This document shows positions 7,057 to 12,103 of a stretch of DNA of 12,103 nucleotides, in pieces. The first letter of the stretch is position 1. Every line of letters begins with the position of its first letter. Source of the DNA: Bacillota bacterium (GTDB taxonomy: Bacteria > Bacillota > Bacilli > Bacillales_B > DSM-18226); NCBI GenBank assembly GCA_021821235.1, contig JAKACS010000033.1, positions 1 to 12,103 of the forward strand. The letters are read 5' to 3'. The position numbers and the translations under genes were made by a program. The notes under the pieces were generated by a model. That model did no database searches, had not been told where the DNA came from, and saw only the letters and a program-made list of their open reading frames with translations.

Positions 7057-7957
7057 ACAAAAGACGATTCTGATTACCGGAGCAAATGGATTTACAGGAC
7101 GGCACGCTTGCGCTTATTTTTCCGAAAAAAAATTTCAAGTGATCGGGTTAGGAAGAAGGAAAGCAGAAGGTTCATTTTTGCAATGCGATCTCGGAATTTA
7201 CCAGGAAGTCGAGGATGTGATTGCAGCCGTACAGCCGGATTTTGTCCTCCATTTGGCAGGGAAAAACAGTGTGGCCGATTCATGGGCAAATCCGGCAGAA
7301 AATATTCACACGAATGTAATGGGCACAGTATATTTGCTAGAAAGCATTCGGGCAAAAGCAGCAAATGCAAGAACCATTGTTGTCGGTTCAACATTGCGAA
7401 TCCCTTCGTTGTCCTCGGATCCGCTCCATCCTTATTCTGTTTCCAAAGCGATGCAAATCCTTGTAGCAAGAACATGGCATCAGCTTTTTAGCATGGACAT
7501 CGTCATCGCCAATCCTTGCAACCTAGTCGGCCCTGGGCCTTCAACAGGCGTCTGTTCAGTCTTTGCCGAGAAAATTGCTGCGATGGAAACTGGCGCGATT
7601 CAGCCAGTTCTTACCATCGGGGACGGAGCACAATCAAGGGATTTTTTGGATGTTCGCGATGCAGTTCGTGCATATGCCCTTTTGTTTGAAAAAGGTAAGC
7701 CTGGCGAAGAGTACGATCTTGGAACGGGAACAATGCGGACGCTAAAAACGGTTGCCGAGCAATTTCAAGAGCTTGCCGAAATTCACTTCACTATTCAACA
7801 GAAGGAAGATTCATCCCCTTTGCAGCCGGCCGGCCCCAGACGAGATCGACTTGAAGCCATCAAAAAGCTAGGCTTTTGCCCTGCGTTTTCTTTTCGTCAG
7901 TCCGCGGCCGATATTATGCAATATTTCCGCAGCAAACAAAGTGGTGGGGAGGCGTAA
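7049..7957 (+). CDS. NAD-dependent sugar-nucleotide epimerase/dehydratase or reductase (SDR)
   Basis: A 302-aa extended SDR related to GDP-6-deoxy-D-mannose reductase (Rmd), GalE and Gmd in general layout. GANGFTG (11-17) is the nucleotide-binding loop. LHLAGKNSVADSW (67-79), the serine at 114 (VVGST) and HPYSVSK with Y129 and K133 build the catalytic site. IGDGAQSRDFLDVRDAV is the conserved substrate-domain block, and GEEYDLGTG follows it. The ATG overlaps the previous gene by 8 bases, and its ribosome binding site is weak (GGATG), so it probably relies on coupling. It is a second reductase/epimerase beyond those needed for one acetamido-dideoxyhexose. It may make another activated sugar or adjust the first one. 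Which nucleotide sugar it uses is unknown. Confidence 0.85.
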   Translation: MAEQKTILITGANGFTGRHACAYFSEKKFQVIGLGRRKAEGSFLQCDLGIYQEVEDVIAAVQPDFVLHLAGKNSVADSWANPAENIHTNVMGTVYLLESIRAKAANARTIVVGSTLRIPSLSSDPLHPYSVSKAMQILVARTWHQLFSMDIVIANPCNLVGPGPSTGVCSVFAEKIAAMETGAIQPVLTIGDGAQSRDFLDVRDAVRAYALLFEKGKPGEEYDLGTGTMRTLKTVAEQFQELAEIHFTIQQKEDSSPLQPAGPRRDRLEAIKKLGFCPAFSFRQSAADIMQYFRSKQSGGEA

Positions 7958-7960
7958 GCA

Positions 7961-8674
7961 ATGGCGGAAAAAGTATCCATCGTTATCCCGTTTTACAATT
8001 GCCCATATATCCAGGAAGCTATCGAAAGCTCCCTCTCCCAAACGTACCAATCAGTTGAAATCATTGTTGTTGATGACGGCTCAACAATGCATCAGGATTT
8101 GCTTTTACCGTATCGAAACCAAATCCAATATGTAAAAAAAACAAATGGCGGAACAGCTTCTGCTTTAAACGCCGGTATCCGTCAGGCAACCGGTCAGTAC
8201 TTTTGCTGGCTCAGTTCGGATGACCGATTTTTGCCAGAAAAAGTAGAAAAACAGCTTGCCTTTATGCGGCAGCGAAGCGCCGCTGCTTCCTATTCCGCTT
8301 TTTACATCATTGGCGAAAATGGTGAGACCGTCGGGGAAGCCGTTGTCGATGACTCCAGTGATAAGCTTTCTTTTTATAAAAAAATACGCGGTCGCTGTCC
8401 GATCAATGGTTGCACGGTGATGCTTGAGGTCGATGTCTTTTCAATGCTTGGTTATTTTGACGAAAATTTGCCTTTTACCCATGACTATGATTTCTGGTTA
8501 AGGTTAATCCAGCATTTTGATTTTCACTATTTTCCAGAACCGTTGACCGAGTACCGCCACCATACCGGGATGGGGACAAAAAAACATCTAAGTCAAATTC
8601 GCAAAGAAGTTCGCATGGTGAAACAACGGCATGCTGCAAAGCTTCAGGCGTTGCTGAAATCGGTAAAGAGGTGA
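7961..8674 (+). CDS. Glycosyltransferase family 2 (paralogue 2)
   Basis: A predicted 237-aa GT2 glycosyltransferase and paralogue of the enzyme at 3280-4005. The order and positions of motifs are the same: KVSIVIPFYNCPY (4-16), IIVVDDGST (34-42), NGGTASALNAGI (62-73), WLSSDD (83-88), INGCTV (148-153) and THDYDFW (173-179). The middle (about 104-148) and the C-terminal tail (about 210-237) differ most, which suggests a different acceptor or sugar. It is soluble, with no membrane helix. GGGGAGG lies 8 bases before the ATG, and the gene starts 3 bases after the previous stop. It is followed at once by sat, whose ribosome binding site overlaps its stop codon. Substrate unknown. Confidence 0.88.
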   Translation: MAEKVSIVIPFYNCPYIQEAIESSLSQTYQSVEIIVVDDGSTMHQDLLLPYRNQIQYVKKTNGGTASALNAGIRQATGQYFCWLSSDDRFLPEKVEKQLAFMRQRSAAASYSAFYIIGENGETVGEAVVDDSSDKLSFYKKIRGRCPINGCTVMLEVDVFSMLGYFDENLPFTHDYDFWLRLIQHFDFHYFPEPLTEYRHHTGMGTKKHLSQIRKEVRMVKQRHAAKLQALLKSVKR

Positions 8675-8680
8675 AAAATA

Positions 8681-9826
8681 GTGAGCAATCAACCACACGG
8701 AGGAAAACTGATTCATTGTTATCGAAAGAGTAAAGACAACATAGAAATGCAAGGCATTGAGATTGATGCGACAGCACTGTCTGATTTAAAATGCCTTGCA
8801 AACGGCGCCTTCAGCCCGCTCGACGGCTTTATGGGCGAAAAAGATTATCAAAGGGTTGTGTTAGCGATGCGGCTGGCAAATGGGCTGATCTGGCCGATCC
8901 CGGTCACCTTGCCAGTATCGGAACATACCGCAACAGAAATTACAATGGGCGAAGACGTGCTCTTGACATACAACGGGCAGGCTGTCGGAAAAATCCGCGT
9001 CTTGGAACGGTTTCAGCCTGACAAACAGCTGGAGGCATTAATGGTCTATGGGACAAATGATGAAAACCATCCCGGCGTAAAAAAACTGTTCAATCGCGGC
9101 AGTGTTTATCTTGGTGGTCCTGTTGAAGTCTGGCACCAATCCGAGTGGGAGAGCGAAGAAGCGTTTTGCCTCCCACCAAAAGAAACGAGAGCCATTTTTG
9201 CCAAAAAGGGCTGGAAGACAATCGTCGGCTTTCAAACACGTAATCCGGTTCACCGCGCCCACGAATATATCCAGAAAGCGGCATTGGAAACGGTCGATGG
9301 CCTTTTGCTTCATCCGCTTGTCGGCGAGACAAAGCAGGATGATATCGCAGCAGATATCCGTATCAAAAGCTACCAAGTCTTACTTGAAAACTATTACCCG
9401 AAAGACCGCGTTGTGCTTGCCGGATTTCCAGCGGCAATGAGGTATGCCGGTCCACGGGAAGCGGTTTTTCATGCACTTGTTCGCAAAAATTACGGCTGTA
9501 CCCATTTTATTGTCGGCAGGGATCATGCAGGTGTCGGCAATTACTATGGAACGTATGAAGCCCAGCAAATTTTTGAGCGATTTGCCCCAGAGGAAATAGG
9601 TATTTCCATCTTAAAATTCGAGCATTCCTTTTATTGCTATAAATGCGAAGGGCTGGCATCGATTAAAACATGTCCGCATTCCTTTGAAGACCGACTGATT
9701 TTATCAGGAACAAAGGTGCGCGAAATGTTGATGAAAGGAGAACGGCCACCGAAAGAATTCAGCCGCAAAGAAGTCATCGATGTGCTGATGGACGGCTTAA
9801 AACAACAAAGGGAAGCGGGAAAATAA
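8681..9826 (+). CDS. sat: Sulfate adenylyltransferase (ATP sulfurylase)
   Basis: This enzyme activates sulfate with ATP to give adenosine 5'-phosphosulfate (APS) and pyrophosphate in the cytoplasm. It is a 381-aa single-chain Sat of the type found in Bacillus, the normal family length. The N-terminal PUA-like domain includes [11 protein letters not shown] (42-52). The catalytic domain has [11 protein letters not shown] (185-195), which binds sulfate and the nucleotide, and GRDHAGVG (279-286). A cysteine group, CYKC with TCPH (C319, C322, C331, H333), may bind zinc, as in other prokaryotic single-domain Sats. It starts at GTG 8681 with AGAGGTG 7 bases upstream, overlapping the previous gene's stop. 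Tight linkage to glycosyltransferase and sugar-nucleotide genes, with no cysH, cysJI or transporter nearby, points to PAPS supply rather than cysteine synthesis. No S-box or other riboswitch can fit in the 6-base gap before it. Confidence 0.95.
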   Translation: MSNQPHGGKLIHCYRKSKDNIEMQGIEIDATALSDLKCLANGAFSPLDGFMGEKDYQRVVLAMRLANGLIWPIPVTLPVSEHTATEITMGEDVLLTYNGQAVGKIRVLERFQPDKQLEALMVYGTNDENHPGVKKLFNRGSVYLGGPVEVWHQSEWESEEAFCLPPKETRAIFAKKGWKTIVGFQTRNPVHRAHEYIQKAALETVDGLLLHPLVGETKQDDIAADIRIKSYQVLLENYYPKDRVVLAGFPAAMRYAGPREAVFHALVRKNYGCTHFIVGRDHAGVGNYYGTYEAQQIFERFAPEEIGISILKFEHSFYCYKCEGLASIKTCPHSFEDRLILSGTKVREMLMKGERPPKEFSRKEVIDVLMDGLKQQREAGK

Positions 9827-9958
9827 AATACTATTTTTCTTCTTGCTGCTGAGGCAGCTGAATATGGTTGAATTGTCGCTGTTCTGACGGGCGGCGAAGT
9901 GGCAGTAGATGAAATGGTTGTTCCAATGGCTTGAAATTTTTGAAAAAGGGTGTTTAGG
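9827..9958 (+). other. Spacer between sat and cysC
   Basis: This is the only long gap inside the second operon (132 bases). It shows no promoter or terminator that I can support. A small hairpin, GCTGC/GCAGC, occurs at 9845-9858 without a T run. Read in the shared frame of sat and cysC, the spacer has stretches that look protein-like (for example IVAVLTGGEVAVDE at 9872-9913) broken by stops at 9869, 9935 and 9944. It may be a decayed coding segment, but I recognise no family. Confidence 0.3.
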
Positions 9959-10555
9959 TTGGAAAATGTTTTTTGGCAAAAGCAAGCAATTGACAAAGAC
10001 TTAAGGCAAGGGCTGAATGGCCACCAAAGTCTCGTAATTTGGTTCACGGGTTTATCGGGTTCGGGCAAGTCAACAATTGCCAATGCCCTTGAGTTGGAGC
10101 TTTACAGAAGAAAACTGAGGACTTTCCTGCTGGATGGCGATAATATCCGTCACGGTTTAAATTCGGACTTGGGTTTTTCCGAAACAGACCGGATCGAAAA
10201 TATTCGCCGTATAGGCGAAGTTGCAAAGCTGTTTGTTGAAGCAGGGTGTGTTGTGCTCGCTGCATTTGTTTCTCCGTATCTCCGCGATCGAAAACGGGTT
10301 CGTTCCAAGCTTGCGGATAATGAGTTTGTTGAAGTATATGTAAAATGCCCACTTGCTGTATGCGCACAACGTGACCCAAAACAGTTGTATAAAAAAGCGC
10401 TTAATGGTGAAATTTCAAACTTTACGGGAATTTCCGCCCCGTATGAAGAACCGGAACATCCTGAGATTGTCATCGAAAGCGATCGTGAAACAGTGGAAGA
10501 AGCAGTTCGAAAAATTATCCGCTACCTGGAAGAAAGAAATTGTTTGTTAAATTAA
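9959..10555 (+). CDS. cysC: Adenylyl-sulfate kinase (APS kinase)
   Basis: This enzyme phosphorylates APS with ATP to give 3'-phosphoadenosine 5'-phosphosulfate (PAPS), the donor for sulfotransferases. The 198-aa protein is full length for the family. Walker A is GLSGSGKST (31-39). [10 protein letters not shown] (59-68) and [15 protein letters not shown] (78-92) bind APS. The conserved active-site serine lies in FVSP (S105). FTGISAPYE (155-163) is the family's C-terminal APS-binding loop. I chose TTG 9959 because AAAGGGTG lies 6 bases upstream; GTG 9950, with AAAAGG directly adjacent, would add three residues. It is in the same reading frame as sat but separated by 132 bases with several stops. 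It is the last gene of the operon, ahead of a strong terminator. With sat it forms a complete sulfate-to-PAPS route. Confidence 0.93.
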   Translation: MENVFWQKQAIDKDLRQGLNGHQSLVIWFTGLSGSGKSTIANALELELYRRKLRTFLLDGDNIRHGLNSDLGFSETDRIENIRRIGEVAKLFVEAGCVVLAAFVSPYLRDRKRVRSKLADNEFVEVYVKCPLAVCAQRDPKQLYKKALNGEISNFTGISAPYEEPEHPEIVIESDRETVEEAVRKIIRYLEERNCLLN

Positions 10556-10565
10556 ATTGATGAAG

Positions 10566-10593
10566 CCGAGCTGGGAACCAGCTCGGTTTTTTT
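10566..10593 (+). terminator. Intrinsic terminator after cysC
   Basis: CCGAGCTGG (10566-10574) pairs over 9 bases with CCAGCTCGG (10578-10586) around a GAA loop, followed by seven T residues. It lies 10 bases after the cysC stop and just before the end of the convergent coat gene. On the minus strand the hairpin lacks a good T run, so it mainly serves the plus-strand operon. Confidence 0.92.
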
Positions 10594-10600
10594 GCTAATA

Positions 10601-11248
10601 TTAGAACTTCGATCCATAATCGCATCCGCATAAACAAATTCGGACAAGTCCACCAACATGCTGTTTCAGCATGGCTTCAATACCTTCTAAAGAACCTGAT
10701 TGACTGCTGCTTTCCCACCCATTTTCCTGAGATTCTTGTTCTCTGCTTTCAAAACTATGAAGGGTGCTGATTGCAACACTTTCAGAAGATGTTAACTGAA
10801 CTGTTTGGCTCCCTGTCTTCCGCGAACGATGTCTGCTTGTATGAGTAGAACTGCTTCTGACCGGTCGAGAGCTGCTTACACGAACCGAACTGCTCTCTAC
10901 CGGCTGTGAGCTGCTTTCACGAACGGAACTGCTTTCCACTGGACGCGAGCTGCTTTCGGATGATTCACTATAGCAGCCGCTTCTTTTACTTGAAAGCTTT
11001 GAAAGGGGAAAAGCCATGCCGTTGTTCAGTCGGCTCCTCATTTTGTCATAATATGCGTGCGAATTTGCAGTGGTCCATCCATCTTCATCTATACACGGAT
11101 TGCAGTTTAACCACTCAATTTTTGAAATATCTTTTATTCGAATGGATGTCGTCTTGCCATTATGACAAATGTCCACAAACTCATGCCCAACGCGCTGAAT
11201 CGTCCCTCTGACACAGGAAATGTATCGTACTCTTTTTGAAAAAACCAT
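10601..11248 (-). CDS. CotB-like spore coat protein with serine-rich repeats
   Basis: A 215-aa protein that I take to be a spore coat component in the style of B. subtilis CotB. Residues about 12-48 (RGTIQRVGHEFVDI...IRIKDISKIEW) look like the short Sm-like beta unit found in CotB, where a G-x-I/V-x-x-V-G turn leads into alternating hydrophobic strands. Residues 98-136 are three tandem 13-residue units of the form ESSSRPVESSSVR. Ser-rich and Arg-containing tracts of this kind in CotB and CotG are substrates of the kinase CotH. The C-terminus ends with QHVGGLVRICLCGCDYG, which is Cys-rich and reads like the opening of a second Sm-like unit that stops early. AAGGAGG sits 7 bases before the ATG. 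It converges with the cysC operon and diverges from the lipoprotein gene. I see no clear promoter. Coat location is inferred from composition and neighbours. Confidence 0.72.
   Translation of the reverse strand: MVFSKRVRYISCVRGTIQRVGHEFVDICHNGKTTSIRIKDISKIEWLNCNPCIDEDGWTTANSHAYYDKMRSRLNNGMAFPLSKLSSKRSGCYSESSESSSRPVESSSVRESSSQPVESSSVRVSSSRPVRSSSTHTSRHRSRKTGSQTVQLTSSESVAISTLHSFESREQESQENGWESSSQSGSLEGIEAMLKQHVGGLVRICLCGCDYGSKF
10841..10957 (-). repeat. Three 39-bp in-frame repeats in the coat gene
   Basis: Three consecutive 39-base units encode ESSSRPVESSSVR (residues 98-110), ESSSQPVESSSVR (111-123) and VSSSRPVRSSSTH (124-136). The unit length is a multiple of three, so copy number can change without breaking the frame. 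The third copy has diverged most. Confidence 0.85.
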
Positions 11249-11329
11249 TTCTTGGCCTCCTTAAGTTTTATCTAAACCAATATATTCATGCGAAAAACTT
11301 TTGAATGGACAAGTATCTAGCGAAAAAAC

Positions 11330-11346
11330 CATTTTCCTGGAAAATG
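11330..11346. promoter_or_regulatory. 17-bp perfect dyad between divergent sporulation genes
   Basis: CATTTTCC (11330-11337) and GGAAAATG (11339-11346) are exact reverse complements around a single T. The site lies 82 bases upstream of the coat gene start and 138 bases upstream of the lipoprotein start. The shape suits a dimeric DNA-binding regulator. There is no T run, so a terminator is unlikely. I cannot name the regulator. Confidence 0.35.
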
Positions 11347-11419
11347 AAAAAAATCGACTTAGCATAAAATTTTTTTCTCAGCGGAAAATAAAAAAACTTA
11401 CAGATTGGCAAAAACAGAC

Positions 11420-11435
11420 CATCATTCAAATGATG
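11420..11435. repeat. Small inverted repeat in the lipoprotein leader
   Basis: CATCAT (11420-11425) and ATGATG (11430-11435) are perfect reverse complements around TCAA, 49 bases before the lipoprotein start codon. It could form a weak six-pair hairpin in the mRNA leader. No function can be assigned. Confidence 0.3.
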
Positions 11436-11483
11436 GCAAAAAAATTATGTGAAAATGAAGCGAATAGGCGGGAAGGAAGGCTT

Positions 11484-11963
11484 ATGAAAAACATTAGCAA
11501 ATCATTTATATTGATCCTTTTGGTCTTATCCACAATCGGAGGATGCAGCCCAAACGGGAAGACGCAGGACAGCAAACTGGCGCTGTTAAAGACAACCAAC
11601 CCTGCCCCTGGGCAAATCATGAACAACAATCCCACTAAGGCTGGAACTGCTGCCAGAATTAAACATGACATCAGTTCATTTCCCGAAATTTATGACGTTG
11701 CTGTTGTTCAGGGCAAAAGAGATACGCTTGTCGCCTACAAGGTAAATCATATGCACAGATTCCGAATGAAGGCGATTGAAGCCAAAATAAACAAGCTTCT
11801 CGAAAAAAAGTATCCGAAGGAAAACTTCAGTGTTTCAAGCGATTATAAAATTTTTCTTGAAGCAGTGAGACTGAAAGAACGAATGAAAAATCCAAAGTTT
11901 TCGAAAAAAACAGCTGAAAAACAACTTCAGGGCATTATCAAGCTGAAAGAGGAAACAACATAA
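11484..11963 (+). CDS. YhcN/YlaJ-type sporulation lipoprotein
   Basis: A 159-aa lipoprotein. Residues 1-20 are a type II signal peptide with a basic start (MKNISK), a hydrophobic core (FILILLVLST) and a lipobox IGGC, so C21 is the likely lipidated residue. After a polar linker, ARIKHDISSFPEIYDVAVVQGKRDTLVAYKV resembles the YhcN/YlaJ domain, in which a predicted strand follows an I..DV..V..V motif. A Lys-rich helical tail follows. The ATG is preceded by GGGAAGGAAGG. The same frame is open back to 11301, but that would bury the signal peptide, so I reject the longer form. It is followed 14 bases later by spoVAC, in the order typical of the second (spoVA2-type) operons. These are forespore-expressed and act at the inner spore membrane. 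The gene probably contributes to spore germination or DPA handling, though its biochemical role is not established. Confidence 0.85.
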   Translation: MKNISKSFILILLVLSTIGGCSPNGKTQDSKLALLKTTNPAPGQIMNNNPTKAGTAARIKHDISSFPEIYDVAVVQGKRDTLVAYKVNHMHRFRMKAIEAKINKLLEKKYPKENFSVSSDYKIFLEAVRLKERMKNPKFSKKTAEKQLQGIIKLKEETT

Positions 11964-11977
11964 GGAGGAGAAAGACC

Positions 11978-12103
11978 ATGGCGAGCAAACAAAAAAATGT
12001 GACGCCGGAGCAGCAAAAATATCAACAGCTTCAGCAGAAGCATGAATTAAAGCGACCGATCTTAAAAAACTGTATTAAAGCTTTTTTTGTGGGCGGATTG
12101 ATC
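11978..12103 (+). CDS. spoVAC: Stage V sporulation protein AC (partial, 3' end beyond window)
   Basis: Only the first 42 codons are present; the gene is cut by the window edge. The residues run from MASKQKNVTPEQQKYQQL into KRPILKNCIKAFFVGGLI (25-42), which matches the conserved SpoVAC N-terminus: a charged region followed by K-P-x-x-x-N-C-x-x-A-F-x-V-G-G at the entry to the first membrane helix. SpoVAC is an inner-forespore-membrane protein of the SpoVA channel, which moves Ca-dipicolinate into the forming spore and out at germination. AAGGAGGAG lies 7 bases before the ATG. The lipoprotein gene directly upstream distinguishes this from the main spoVAA-AF operon, where spoVAC follows spoVAB. 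The window ends before spoVAD and spoVAE could confirm this. Confidence 0.88.
   Translation, partial: MASKQKNVTPEQQKYQQLQQKHELKRPILKNCIKAFFVGGLI

Noticed and set aside
7092..7491. Two 127-residue open frames, one on each strand, inside the SDR gene
   Set aside because: Both lie wholly within a well-supported SDR gene and show no family motifs or start signals.
8660..8690. S-box riboswitch or CymR control ahead of sat
   Set aside because: Only 6 bases separate the GT2 stop from the sat start, so there is no room, and no S-box-like structure is seen upstream of the operon at 4061-4158.
10044..10473. Minus-strand open frames opposite cysC
   Set aside because: They are antisense shadows of cysC, whose Walker A and APS-binding motifs are intact.
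11249..11330. SigK promoter for the coat gene
   Set aside because: The best candidate on the minus strand (CATGAATAT) misses three fixed positions of the consensus and has no correctly spaced AC, so I do not annotate it.
11301..11483. Longer form of the sporulation lipoprotein
   Set aside because: The extension would place the signal peptide and lipobox in the middle of the protein; a good ribosome binding site precedes the ATG at 11484.

Overview
The window comes from an endospore-forming Bacillaceae species, a low-to-moderate GC Firmicute. The evidence is strong AGGAGG-type ribosome binding sites, frequent GTG and TTG starts, promoters that look like those of the late mother-cell sigma factor SigK, a serine-rich spore-coat-type protein, a YhcN/YlaJ-type sporulation lipoprotein and the start of spoVAC. 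The species cannot be named from this sequence alone.

Layout. Bases 1-105 hold the right end of a 52-bp tandem repeat array that runs off the left edge. A glycosyltransferase gene on the minus strand (173-940) and a plus-strand operon diverge from a shared 266-bp intergenic region that carries a SigK-like promoter on each strand. The plus operon has three genes: a GT4 glycosyltransferase (1207-2277), an unrecognised propeller-like protein (2294-3283) and a GT2 glycosyltransferase (3280-4005). It ends at an intrinsic terminator (4021-4060). A third SigK-like -10 element (4099-4107) precedes a second operon of seven genes: a WbjD/CapG-type UDP-GlcNAc 2-epimerase, a UDP-GlcNAc 4,6-dehydratase-type SDR, an RmlD-type reductase, another sugar-nucleotide SDR, a second GT2 enzyme paralogous to the first, then sat (ATP sulfurylase) and cysC (APS kinase). 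Most junctions overlap or are only a few bases apart. The operon ends at a strong terminator (10566-10593).

Right side. A minus-strand gene (10601-11248) encodes a CotB-like coat protein with three 13-residue Ser-rich repeats. A plus-strand pair, a sporulation lipoprotein (11484-11963) followed by the first 42 codons of spoVAC (11978 to the window edge), looks like the start of a spoVA2-type operon for dipicolinic acid transport and spore germination.

How it fits together. The first three SDR/epimerase genes can make an activated 2-acetamido-2,6-dideoxyhexose (L-RhaNAc/L-QuiNAc type), and the glycosyltransferases can use it. Sat and CysC turn sulfate and ATP into PAPS, the universal sulfate donor. 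PAPS synthesis genes sit inside a glycan operon with a SigK-like promoter and without sulfate-reduction genes. The most interesting reading is therefore a late-sporulation pathway that builds a sulfated amino-sugar glycan on the spore surface. The sulfotransferase that this model needs is not recognisable in the window.
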